This document shows positions 1-52,051 of a DNA stretch of 64,000 nucleotides, piece by piece (positions within the stretch are counted from its first letter, which is position 1; every line of letters starts with the position of its first letter). This DNA is from Diphasiastrum complanatum (taxonomy: Eukaryota > Streptophyta > Lycopodiopsida > Lycopodiales > Lycopodiaceae): positions 65,368,293 through 65,432,292 of the forward strand of contig CM055094.1 of the NCBI GenBank assembly GCA_029204225.1, written 5' to 3'. The position numbers and the translations under genes were made by a program. A model generated the notes under the pieces. That model was not told where the DNA came from. It did no database searches and was given only the letters and a program-made list of their open reading frames with translations.

Positions 1-130
1 TTATTTAGATTTCGGAAAACCCTTCCAATGTAGTGTTTTTTGAAATGACAGAAGGCTGTAAGCTGTAACATTTTCTTTTCTCGGAGACGTTTAATCAGTA
101 AAATCTTCAAACATTAATTTTAATGCTCAG

Positions 131-39201
<39,071 letters not shown>

Positions 39202-39640
39202 ATGAAAAGAAGAAACTAATCTGAAATATGACATTCAAGGTTGAAATTCCAATGATGGAAATTGTGGCCGCCTCTATGCAAAGAAACCTAATGAGTGTTA
39301 TGCCCAGATGACTTTGTTTCATAAACGTGAGCACATAGTATTGAGATATGCAGGGCTTTTATTGTAGTCCTAAAATAACTTTAGCTTTCTTATGACTTGC
39401 AAGAAAAGCTAATCCAAGGACAAGCATATGCGGTTGCTAGGATGGCCAATGAGCTTTTGTTATTAACTGGGTTTAGATTTCAAAACCCTGTGAAATGAGG
39501 TTGGAAAACCTTAGTTTCATCTAGTCCATTCAGTTTGAATTTGAAGCTGTTCAGGGGACAAGTCAGTGTTCATCTGGTTACTTACATGTTTGTTGTATGT
39601 ATACCACATTCATTTGTAAATAAATTTTTTTGGTTATACT
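39202..39640 (+). other. Probable TRA1 3' UTR with AATAAA at 39619-39624
   Basis: Sequence after the stop has no coding signal. An AATAAA hexamer at 39619-39624, followed by T-rich DNA, is the first good poly(A) signal. The exact cleavage site is not determined. Confidence 0.55.
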
Positions 39641-40317
39641 TTGTGGTGGTTCTTACAAGAGGAGAGCTGCTTCAATATTGTATTCCCTTACTGATGCACC
39701 TTTACTTTTTTGGTCATTCTAAGTACATGAAATTGCATTTGGGAATGACTGAATATAGCTGAAAAATAGTGTTTCAACTAGGTTCAGAATCGCGACCTTT
39801 TTATAATTGGATTAATTGGCATGAATTGTAGTTCCATCCCAAAAGAATCAAAAAGAAATTTTTTGTTTCTGAAGTCGGAGATTATTGATTGCTACACAAT
39901 ACTTACATTTGAAAGTTCACCCCACACCTTTGCTTGTAGAGAAATGAATATTGAAACCAAACTAGTGTTCACATAGTCACAGATTCACAAGTGCACATGA
40001 GTCATGACAATGTTGAATGGAAACAATTCAAATTTGTTTCCATGTTCCAACTCCCCCTTAATAGTGAGCATTGTTATTTATGTTTTATCCATGTGGCATA
40101 ATCCATCATCAAAGTGAACGAACATCCATCACACACTAACAATTAGTAAGTAAATTGGTTAAACATTAAAAAATTACAACTTACATTGAAAAACAAAATT
40201 AAATATTTGAACAATGAACTTTATAGTGACTAGTTGGTATCAAATGTACAAGATATATGAGTTAAATCTAGATGTCATGACTCGTTAGTCATAATGTAGA
40301 TAACATATTGACCTAGA
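39641..40317. other. Intergenic sequence behind TRA1
   Basis: AT-rich, no feature recognised. It leads into the retrotransposon cluster. Confidence 0.6.
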
Positions 40318-40575
40318 TTACATAAGTAATTAGCACAAGAGATGGCTTTACTCCAGAATGATTTGGGAAGAGAAGCATCCAATCTTAAAGCTTTTGCACT
40401 TTCAAAAGGGTACAATTCTCCCTCTGTCATCCCACTTTGTTGAGGTGTATTGGGGCATGAGTACTCCTTGATGCCATTTTGCTCACAATATTCTTTGAAG
40501 ACTTGGAGATGTATTATCTACTTCCATCTAATCTTAGCACCTTGATACTATATCTAGGTTCTCCTAATCCTCCTA
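40318..40575 (-). pseudogene. Ty1/copia integrase fragment
   Basis: The - strand, with frame breaks, reads YCEQNGIKEYSCPNTPQQSG and then ALRLDASLPKSFWSKAISC, the catalytic-core end of a copia integrase (the block normally containing PQQNGVAER). The catalytic Glu is within damaged sequence. Fragment only. Confidence 0.75.
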
Positions 40576-41099
40576 AAAAGGGGGTGGCCTCTTGTCTCTT
40601 GCTCATCATCATCATCATCACGATCATCATCCCCACCCTTTGAGGCCTAGTAAGATGAAGACACATATCTCTAATCCTTGCTCTCCTCAGTCTCCTTGAT
40701 AGAGCTATTGAAGTTGTATTTGAAGGTTATCCATCAGCTTGAACTCTTGATGCAACTTGAGTCATAGGTCTTGCATGTAGCGATTTGTAGCTATAAAAAA
40801 CTACATAAGATTAAAGACTCACGAAGTAACCTAGGCAGTACAATTTACTATTCATAAATCTTACCGTAAATTTCAAAACTAAAATCACAATTTGCAAATA
40901 GAACGTAGAGCAGTGAGCTTTCAAGCAATATTAATTGAAGTACAAGTGATCAATTATCAAACAAGCCTACCTAATTGTGCAACAGACTCATGATGCAAGT
41001 CCTATGACCTAGGTAAGAGGTAAATTAGGAACCTTGCCAATGCCGATCTCTCATTATGGTTTACCTAAACAATTTGGCATATCCATGACTTGTCACTCA

Positions 41100-41848
41100 T
41101 GTGTCACGTAATACTAATTCACAAGTTTACATTGGATGATGTGAAAAATGTAAAAGTTATCTATATTGAGTTTTGGGGCTACTAGGCCACATCCACTCTT
41201 TGTACACTTGTAAATATGTGATTTGGCCAAAATATGATTTAGTTTAGCTCGAGTTAGTGTCGGCTGCTTACACTTGTCATGATGGTAGAGAGGGGTTTAT
41301 GCACCTCATAATGTCATTTGACCATGTGGATCAATAAGAGCAAGAGGTGCACCAAAATGGTCCAATCAAGGTAAGAGGTGGTTTGAATGTGGTTCAATCA
41401 TTGTAAGAGGTGGTTTGAATGTGGTTCAATCATTGTAAGAGGTGGTTTGAGAGTGGTCCAATCATAGATCTTTGTATCCACCTATCTTGGATCTCGAGCC
41501 ACTATGAGAGTGTGAGTGTTTGAGTTGACACTTAGTTTTTTGGATGAGAGTTTGAGAGAGAAAGAGAGCTCCAACACTTAGAATTTTTTACTACATTCTC
41601 TCTCTACTCGAGAGCATTCACTATGTATTTTCTCTCTACCCGAGAGCAACCAAGTTTTGTACTTAGTTGTTTTCATCAAGTGGTCTCATACTATGTGAAT
41701 GATAGGTGCATGCTAGTGTGCTCTTGCCTTGGGATTGTCTAGTTAGATTGCTTGCTCCAATCAAGAGATAGATTCATGTGCAGTTACACACTCCTTAGAA
41801 AATCAATTACATTGATTTGTGAGTCTCCACACGTGTGAAAAGTTGACA
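41100..41848 (+). mobile_element. Putative copia LTR upstream of a degenerate primer site
   Basis: Immediately upstream of the primer-site-like sequence at 41849-41860. Contains ctctctactcgagagc and ctctctacccgagagc blocks (about 41595-41650) that recur in inverted orientation at about 44620-44690, indicating a second LTR of the family on the other strand. The left boundary is not determined. Confidence 0.45.
41343..41466. repeat. 32-bp tandem repeat, about 3.5 copies
   Basis: Unit ggtttgaatgtggttcaatc plus attgtaagaggt; two middle copies are identical, outer ones diverged. Probably part of a copia LTR or its U3. Confidence 0.85.
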
Positions 41849-41860
41849 TGATATTAGAGC
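41849..41860 (+). other. Degenerate copia primer-binding site
   Basis: tgatattagagc differs at two positions from TGGTATCAGAGC, the usual initiator-methionine tRNA primer site of plant copia elements. Confidence 0.55.
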
Positions 41861-42149
41861 TAGCCTAAGAATTGATGAAAATTTTGCTTGAAAACTTGGA
41901 TTTGAGAGTGTAGTTGAATCTCGATAGCAATCAAAGTGATTTTTGAATCAAGAGGAAAAAAAAAAATACATTGGTTTGATCCATGCTGGGTAGGTTGTTA
42001 TTACCCAATGTAGATGCAGGCTCGTGTAGTTGGCCTCGTTTACAACGTTGCAGTTAGATAGATAGATTGTCAGATAGATCGTCAATGCAAGCTGTAGTTC
42101 TGATCGTCGTTGGAAATGTCTGTGGTGAGCGTGGATCTGGGCCAGTTGA

Positions 42150-42446
42150 AGCAGGTCGTCGATTGAGATTGGACTGAATGGTCGTCGGTTGAGATCTGAC
42201 TGAATGGTCGTCAGTTGAGATCTGACTGTGGCCGTCGGTTGAGATCTAATACAGACCGTCGGTTGAGATCTAATTTAATGACCGTCGGTTGAGATTTTAC
42301 TGAGGCCGTCGGTTGAGATCTAACTGAGTGCGTCAGTCGAGATTCAGACAACCCGTCGGTCGAGATTTCACAAGGCTCTGTCGGTCGAGATTTGATCAAA
42401 ATCCCGTCGGTCGAGATCTGATCAGAATCCGTCGGTCGAGATTTGA
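42150..42446. repeat. Minisatellite, core GTCGGTTGAGATCT, about 12 units
   Basis: Units of 23-27 bp share gtcggt[t/c]gagat[c/t]t. The left units carry GGTTGAG and the right units GGTCGAG, a gradient typical of stepwise duplication. It lies 300 nt behind the primer site at 41849, in the leader of that copia remnant. Confidence 0.9.
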
Positions 42447-42449
42447 ACA

Positions 42450-42660
42450 GAGGGGACATAAGGAGCGTGAAGGTCTAGTTGAGAAGAAGACGAGGTTATG
42501 GTTTGATACGGTTGTGATGGGTTGGCATGCGGTTGCGACGATGGAAGATGGGAGGTGGTTTAATGTCGATAGTATGCGGTGGAATGCAATGGGATCGTTT
42601 CAGGGCAAATTGTGGTGGAATGTGGAAGGTGTGTTGAATGTGATGGCATGCGGTCAGCTC
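42450..42660. repeat. G-rich repeat, reverse complement of the 58-kb repeat
   Basis: Contains tgcggtggaatgcaatg, ggttggcatgcggttgcgac and ggtggaatgtggaaggt words. Their reverse complements (accgcattcca, gcaaccgcat) recur through 57950-59220. Confidence 0.6.
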
Positions 42661-42693
42661 CTACGTGGTTGTTCCTTCTCTGGGATACACACA

Positions 42694-44559
<1,866 letters not shown>

Positions 44560-44560
<1 letters not shown>

Positions 44561-44830
44561 ACTATGAGAAATGAATGTCAGAAATAATTCTAAGTGTTTA
44601 GTATGGGAAAAAGAGGCTGCTCTCGGGTAGAGAGCAAAAATCAAGCATAGAAAGCTCGAGTAGAGATAGAATGAGTCCAAAACATCAAAATCTCAATATT
44701 CACAATGTGGCAAAACATGCCCAGCTTTTCCTACATGAGAGAGACTCAAATTCCTACAGTGGAGTTGCATGGAAAGTCCAATTAACTAAATTAATTCACC
44801 TACCATAGATCCACATGTGTAACTGCATGC
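44560..44830 (-). repeat. Inverted copy of copia LTR segment
   Basis: The reverse complement carries ctctctacccgagagcagc, acacttagaatt and gcagttacac blocks matching 41540-41800, in changed order. Probably an LTR of a - strand copia whose RT remnant is at 44990-45365. Confidence 0.5.
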
Positions 44831-44989
44831 ATGTATGTTGCATGTACTGCATGTCAACTCATAAAACTGCCCAGACGTGTAGATCACTGAAACTACTTTG
44901 CATGTTGCATGCACTGATTGCATGTGGCTTGCATGCATACAATAAGACTTTGCATGCTATCTAAACATCTACATGTCATCATAATTGAA

Positions 44990-45365
44990 CCTATCTAACT
45001 CATTGTTAACCAAATAAGTGAGCCAATAAGACTCCTATAAAGAGTGATGTCTTCAAAGGATTTTTCATCATCTTTAATAGGAACTTTTACATTGTGCTCC
45101 GTAGGTGTATCTATGCCTTTACAGTTCTCCATATGGAATTTTTTGAGCATGGAAAGTGCATATCTACTTTGGCTTATAAATGCATGACCTTTTCAAAAAT
45201 ATATTTCAAGGCCTAGAATATAGTGAAGAACTCCTAAGTCCTGCATAATAAACTCAATACCAAGTGCATGCTTAGTTTCTTCAACTAACTTCTCATTGTT
45301 TCCACAAAGAATGATATCATCTACATAGATGAGAAGAATAATTACAAACAAGGCACACATGATCT
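44990..45365 (-). pseudogene. Ty1/copia reverse transcriptase C-terminal fragment
   Basis: The - strand reads ILLIYVDDIILCGNN (YVDD catalytic box near 45317-45330), then QDLGVLHYILGLEI, ISQSRYALSMLKKF and YRSLIGSLIWLT, with an in-frame stop. Typical copia RT thumb/RNase H junction. Fragment, dead. Confidence 0.85.
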
Positions 45366-46299
45366 GATCTCGATCCTACTGATAATGGATGCTCAACTTC
45401 AATCTAGATCTATCATAATTCAAATCCTACGTTCTACAGTTCTACTTTAGATTTGTTCTTGATTGTTTACAGTTTGCCAATTATTATTAAACTAATCTAC
45501 ACAAAAGGCAGGGAATCAATCTGATTCTACTCCTACTGAAATCACAGAACAATCAACGCAACTTCTAACTAAGCAAATGGGAATCCTACAAAGTGCTTGC
45601 TACAACTGTCACTCAACACTTGTAACAAAAACCCCTTAGGGAGGCAAAACTAGGAAACATCATAACTTAGTGGAATGGTCGATCAATTTCCAAGTCCTGC
45701 ACATCTACTTGATGCTAATCCCAAACCAATCCTTGAAAGAAAAAGCAACCACAAGCATATTCATACATCAGTACCCAAACTAAATGCATGAAGGTGCTAG
45801 AAGCCCTTTTGAGTGGAGAGGTTTTGCATCGACACCTCGGGGCCTGGCATCAGCTAACATTATCCTCTCCCTATAGTGTTACAGGTCCCACTGCATTGCT
45901 TCAGCTTCGACATGTGGTTCTTGAAAAGGTATAGATCAGCGTTTTCCTACGTAAAACCAAGAACTTATTGGCTTTGTTTTTGCTTGTCTCGACAAAACTT
46001 CAAAGTCGCAGCAGCTTATCAGGATAGCCCTGTGTAACTAGGAGTTTTTTGCTTGTTCTTTTCAGCTTTTCTTCTATCAAGAGATTTCTCCTAGCCGACC
46101 TTCCTTTTGATGGCTTCAAATGTGATGAATCTTGTCTTTGCGCCCAACAAAATAGGACCCAAGTATGGCTTTATCCCAAGTATGAACTTATTTTCATACC
46201 ACTTCTTGATCATCTGCACGTACTGGCAGGAAGTAAATGCGGCTCAAAAAAAAAAAAGCCTTGCCATCATTAGATGCGCATCTTCTGACTGCAAAGGTT
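45366..46299. other. Unassigned stretch
   Basis: No recognised protein or repeat; probably more retrotransposon debris given both neighbours. Confidence 0.4.
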
Positions 46300-47560
46300 G
46301 ATTGACGTCCAACGTTATGGGCGGTAGCCCCTTATCCCAGTAGCACTCCAATGCCACGAGAAAGGCTATGGATAAACAATAATTTGCACTTTCTTGGACT
46401 ATGGTATCTGCACTTCCTCTATAGGCGTATCCAAACTTTATTAGGGCGTCTCGATACTTACCAAAGTTGAGTGAGTCAATTCCTGGTATAAAAGGCCAAT
46501 TGATTTGTCGTTCAACCGGTCTCGTTTTCTCCCAAGGTCTCTTCTCTTGATTAATAGAGGTCGACCCTTTTCCAACTTGGTGCCCTTAGGTACTCCTGAA
46601 GCTGTTTATCATTATTTAGCATCATCACGATCCTCCAGGAGGGTTGTGGACGTAAGGCGTTCACGAGGCTGCTGAGCTTTGGATAGCTTTGGATATTCTT
46701 CCATAGTTTGTTTCTTTGCTCCCCCTCATTCCCCCTCTTGTAGGTCTTTTGGAATACATCAGACTCTTTTCGATCATCATACCGTCTTTTGATCTTGTCT
46801 ATGGATTTCTCGAACAGTTTCCTTGAGGGCCTTGCCAAATTGTTGTCCAAGGTTGTGGCACTCTTTGTATCAGGAATCTTTGGTGTTGAACCCTTGGACC
46901 TTGAACCACTCAAGAGGGAGTGCATTTATCATGTACAAAGGTAGGATGGGAGCGTTGATATATATGGAGTTTATAGTGATTTTGATTGGGTTCACTTCTT
47001 GAACTTCTTGCGCACAAAGAGTGGCATTGACACAATCGATGGTTGCTAAGGCATGTCCCCAATTGATGATTTCAGTACTCTGCACATAATGATCCTTTAT
47101 GGTGAAATTGATACTATCGAGGTTATCACCAGTAGTTGAAGACCAATCATCATCAACGCGTGCTGGCTTTATTTTCCCTGTGGCATCGACAAAGATTCTC
47201 CTATCTCTAATGCCAAAAACAGTTTTGTTTTTCTTCCAATCTTGAATCACTCCGGCCATTTCTAACCAAGGTGTTCCAAGAAGAATTCAATTGATAGGTG
47301 TGCGGTTTATCAAGAAAATCTAGTACTACACACTCTATGGTGAAAATCCAACTGGCAATTTTGATCGACAAATTGGTTATGTGACCCACAAGTGTCGTCA
47401 TCATTTGTTGGTCAGCCATACAAAACTTGTACTTGGGCTTTTCCAATGTGGATATTCCCCATGCCTTGGCTAAGGACAGGGCGATAATATTCACGCCAGA
47501 CCCACTATCGAGAATGGCTTGCACAGATGGGTAAGATTTGTAGTGCACTGGTAATTGATG
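46300..47560 (-). pseudogene. Ty3/gypsy-type protease and flanking polyprotein remnant
   Basis: The - strand starts near 47548 with a retropepsin-like stretch, AILDSGSGVNIIALSLAKAWG (Asp-Ser-Gly active site), continues in a second frame (46870-47259) and a third (46551-46925). Two frame changes show decay. The Ser after Asp and the ALAKAWG tail fit plant gypsy proteases. The family of the 3' part is not certain. Confidence 0.6.
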
Positions 47561-48970
47561 TTGTTATCTTTAACAACACCTATATGAAGTAAGCTCATGT
47601 CAACATTATGAACCACTTCAATGTTTTTCTATCGTCTCAACTCATCCGGTACATCAGGCTGCTGGGAGCTATGCAATATGGCATCCCGCAGGGGTTTGGA
47701 AAACTTTATGGCAGTGTAGAAGGGCATGGTGATGAGCTTGTAAGAGATCAGAAAGAACCTCTAGTCCTCATGGCAGTTGCCCATGCGTAGGTAACTGGGC
47801 GGATGGCGGAGTAGAAATCCTAGCTTCAGCTCTATCAAACTCATATATGATATTTTCAGTTTTGGTGATTTTTATCAACACTTCAAAGGGTAACTTTGAA
47901 TGCACGTGTCTATCTCTATAGATACCCAAATTTAATATATTTTTTATAGACATGTTTGTATAATCATATAGGATTTTTAAGAGATGAATCTGGAACGGAT
48001 TCAGATCGATAGGTCAAACAATCATATCGAAATGGTCCTACTACTGCGTGAAAGTTGTGGACGTGCACTACTACAACAATAGGCGAACACAAAATAGAGC
48101 TTAATTGCGTTTATGCAGAAGTGGAAGGGCAGACAATCAGACAAAACAATTAGAGAGTCAGACAAAAAGCGAAAGCATGCAACACTGACAAAATTTGAAT
48201 GCAAACCATATAGTAATTTCTTTAGATTGAATGTATAGAAATACAAGTCAGATGATGTTGTTGAGCACAAAACAATAGCCAACAAAACCACATGCTCACA
48301 AAACTAACTATGACCTGTAACATCTATGAGCTTATTTTGACAATCTATCTGAGAAGAAAGAATCAATGCTTAAAAGATCTACTATGTCTACCTCTCATAA
48401 GATGTTGTCTTGGCGTTTATGAGCGCTCGAGCGTATATGGAATCAGCCTATCTTGTTTGGCATAATTAATTGATTACAATGATCAACTATATACGATTTA
48501 CATTCGTACAAATGTATGTACAAGAAGGTGGTGTGGAGCCGTTGCGCCGTCTAGAGTAGATCGTGGTTGTTGCTATCATTGTCCAAGTAGTTGCACAGTA
48601 CATGAAGTGGGCATGAGAAGGCTTAGACTATTTGGAGTCGAGCGTGTCGTTGTTGATAGTCAATGGAGTCCGGATAGTGGTTTGACAGTCCTTGGCGATA
48701 GTCAGTTGAATCGATATGTCGGACTCCTCGATAAGTCGGCCAAGTTGGGCTTCCCCGATAAGTCGGCCAACTCCAACAAGTCGGATGACTTTGTGTTACG
48801 TACTCATAAATGCAACATGAAACTTGAGGTGACAGTCTCATTAATGGGATGGAATGCTGATATGGAGCTATAGCTCTTTTGGGTTCCATGTGTCAATGTC
48901 CTATTGGCATGCAGTGACTCTTTGTTATGGATCCATGTCAATGTGCACAACTGTCATTTGTAGTTGGTCA
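47561..48970. other. Unassigned retroelement-like sequence with GTCGGCC words
   Basis: No protein recognised. 48715-48790 carries repeated ataagtcggccaa words; 48420-48440 carries gagcgctcgagcg. Probably LTR material. Confidence 0.4.
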
Positions 48971-48984
48971 TGCGTGACTCCTAT

Positions 48985-49470
48985 GGTCAGAGATGACTGT
49001 CATTCACGCGTTAAAAATATGGAGGCATTATCTTTATGGTGCCAGATTTACGTTGATGACTAATCACCAATCCTTTAAGTACATTTTTCATGCCAAGGAC
49101 CTTCGTGGTCATAAGGCTAGATGGTCGAAACTCATTCAAGAGTTTGTGTTCGACATTATCATAAAGGTATGTCAAACTGCATTGCCGATGCTTTGAGTCG
49201 GATTGGAGAGATTGATCAGCTACGTTTTGCTGAGATCCAATCTGTATCTTTCACTTCAAAATCTTTGTCAAACCAATACATTTTTTAGTCGCATCTGGTG
49301 AGATGTCTTGACAGGAAATTCTAGATCTAGTAATGACCTTGGGATGCATGATCCCAAGAAATCCCGAAATGACAAGATACTTGAAGGCTATTCCATAAGG
49401 AATGGCCTGCTTTTTCGAAAGGGAAAGGTTTGTGTGCCAGATAGGGAGGACTTGCTGGCCCAAATCCTAT
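48985..49470 (+). pseudogene. Ty3/gypsy RNase H and integrase start, fragment
   Basis: Reads IHALKIWRHYLYGARFTL, TNHQSFKYIFHAKDLRGHKARW and, after a frame change, ADALSRI: the RNase H end of a gypsy polyprotein (normally TDHxSLKY). Then IRNGLLFRKGKVCVPDREDLL, the integrase zinc-finger leader. The sequence is cut off at about 49470, where copia sequence of opposite strand begins. Confidence 0.85.
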
Positions 49471-49477
49471 AGCAGTG

Positions 49478-49970
49478 TCAAATCCTAAGATGATCTACCT
49501 TAGGCTTTTTCTTATACAACATCTCAAATGGTGTTCTTCCTTCTATTGCAAGATTAGGAAGTCTATTACAAAGATAATCTGCACATGCAACTGCTTCTCC
49601 CCAAAATTCTTTAGGTAGAGATGCTTCTAGCCTAATGGCTTTTGCACATTCACACAAAGTTCTATTTTTTCTCTCAGCAACTCCATTTTGCTGAGGAGTA
49701 TAAGAACAAAAAAATTCCCTTTGTATTCCCTCTTTCTCACAAAACTCTTTAAACTTATTAGAGGTATATTCACCTCCACTATTAATTCTCAAAGCTTTCA
49801 ACTTAAAAGTAAACTGCTTTTCTACATAAGCTTTGAAATTAAGGAAAATATCATAAACCATGGCTTTAGAAGATAGCATATAGTTCCAAGAATATCTTGT
49901 ATAATCATCTACAAAGGAACAAACATGGTTATTAGAGACAGAGGATTGCATGGCTATCCAAGATGCCTAA
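49478..49970 (-). pseudogene. Ty1/copia integrase fragment
   Basis: Open - strand frame of about 157 residues: FVDDYTRYSW, RINSGGEYTSNKF (normally RSDNGGEY, so the second catalytic Asp is changed), YTPQQNGVAERKNRTL with the catalytic Glu, and the ALPKEFWGEAV-type tail. Intact as a frame, but truncated at both ends. Confidence 0.9.
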
Positions 49971-50234
49971 TGCTTTGCAATCCTACTGTTATAGCAGTCT
50001 CAGACTCCTACTCTGATAACCCAAAAGGATAACAAGCTTTTGATTTTGTTCCCTAGTCAATCCACACTCCTGAAATCGAAGGTAGTACTGTGTTCGCAAT
50101 TTTTTTCCTTACTGTTGGTAGAGACATCGTTTACATCGTAATCATCTCTCGTGTTCTGCTTTCGTCACATCTCCATTGCAATCGTAATCAATCATAGACC
50201 AAGCAGACCATTTCACATCATACACCAACAGAAG

Positions 50235-50246
50235 TGGTATCAGAGC
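50235..50246 (+). other. Copia primer-binding site (tRNA-iMet)
   Basis: Exact TGGTATCAGAGC, placed 79 nt before the gag ATG. The sequence before it (about 49975-50233) should be the 5' LTR 3' part; no matching 3' LTR was recognised. Confidence 0.9.
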
Positions 50247-50324
50247 ATTGTTCAGTAGATTACTAGAGTCCAGGATCTTTTTTCAAAAGCTATTCTAAAT
50301 TGTTTGTGTAAAATTTTGATCCCT

Positions 50325-52050
50325 ATGGAAGGCACCTCAGAGATCCGCTTGATCAATAAATTCAACGGAGATGAGTTCCACATGTGGAAGTTCAAAATGA
50401 GGATGATCCTGGTTGAAAAGGAGTTATGGGAATACATCAACAGTTCTATAGCCAGACCGGTAGAACCCGAACAGCTCCCAACTTGGGAAGCCAATGATGG
50501 CAAGGCTCTTGCCATTGTATCTCTAAACCTTAAAGACACTCAAATTGCTCATGTATCCAACTGCACTACTTCCAAAGAAGCATGGGATACACTCACTAGC
50601 ATCTACGAGACCTCAGATGTCTCGACTCATCTCTTCTTGAGGAAGAAGGTACTAACACTCAGAATGAGTGAAAGCACCTCAATTAGCGACTATTTGAACG
50701 AATTCAAACAATTGATGAACCAACTGGCTGCAATAGGTTCCCCTATCTCATAAGAAGACTCTACCATGTCTCTTCTTGCCAGTCTTCCATCCTCCTACGA
50801 TAATTTAGTATTGCTTTTGAGCAATACCCATGAGTTGTCTCTCCAAAAATTGACAGCAAGCTTGTTGCAGGAAGAAGTCAGGAGGAAAAGTTTGTCCACA
50901 TCTACGAGTACCAAAACCATGGCACTCTATTCAAACAAGCAGCAATCCAAGAAGAAGAAAGGCTTTCAAGGACAAGTAGACAAAGGCAAAACAGCCAGTA
51001 GCATCACAACCACAACAACAACATCATAGTTACTCAATATCGCAGATATTGCAAAAGAATCAACCACGACATCAAGGACTGTCGCATCTTCAAGCACAAT
51101 GAAGCAAAGAAAAAGATGCAGCAACACCAAGAAGGGAAATCTGACACAGTCAAAGGATCTCAAGATGAAGAGAAGGCGCTGATGGTACAAGATCAATCCA
51201 GTAGAGATGCCCATCATTGGTATCTTGATTCATGTGCTTCTCAGCACATGATGGCATTCAAGGACCTCTTCTCTACACTCACAACTACAGAATCAAAGTA
51301 CATTTTTTTTGGTGACTCCAGTTCACTCCAAGTTGAAGGCCAAGGGTCTATTCAATTGCAGTCTCTGATGGCATCACTAGGCAGCTTAATGGAGTACTTT
51401 ATGTACCCAAATTAACAAAGAACCTTTTATCTATTAGAAAGATCATAGATAAGGGCTATAGTGCTTTATTCACTGCCAACCGATGCACTATTTTAGATGA
51501 GAACTCAAAAGAAATCCTCTCTGCTTACAGAGAAAGAAATTTGTACATACTGAGTCACGATGTTGCACTTTTTGTGAGTTGTTCAGATGCAAATTTATGG
51601 CATCAAAGATTATGTCATTTAAACATGCGTTCAATCTTGTATATGCATCACAATAAAATGGTCAAGGACATGAATATAATTGCTGTCACCACAGCTAATC
51701 AGACTATCTGTGAAAATTGTCTACTAGGGAAACAACCTAGGACGAGATTTCCCAGAGGATAAGCCAAAAGGGTGAAGTCCATCTTGTCACTGATACACAG
51801 TGACTTGTGTGGTCCTATGAGCGTACTTTCATTAGGTCAAGCTTTGTATTTTATCACATTCATTGATGATTACTCCCGATTTGTCAGTGTAATGCTCATT
51901 AAGAACAAGTCAGAAGCATTTTGTTGCTTCAAAGACTTCAAGCAATACGTTGAGAATCAAACTGGTTAGAGGATCAAGGCCCTACGATCTTATTCAAGGG
52001 GAGAGTTCTTGTCAAATGAGATGAAGGACTATCTATCATCATGTGGCGTG
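50325..52050 (+). pseudogene. Ty1/copia element 1: gag, protease, integrase (3' truncated)
   Basis: gag starts MEGTSEIRLINKFNGDEFHMW at 50325 and has a single in-frame stop (TAA 50751-50753) before continuing to 51029. After a frame change comes a perfect CX2CX4HX4C zinc knuckle, CRYCKRINHDIKDC (about 51037-51078), then protease WYLDSCASQHM (DSG changed to DSC). Integrase follows: WHQRLCHLNM, ENCLLGKQPRTRF, HSDLCGPMS and FIDDYSRF, with a stop at 51967-51969. It ends about 52050, where element 2 begins. A fairly young but dead copy. Confidence 0.9.
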
Positions 52051-52051
52051 A

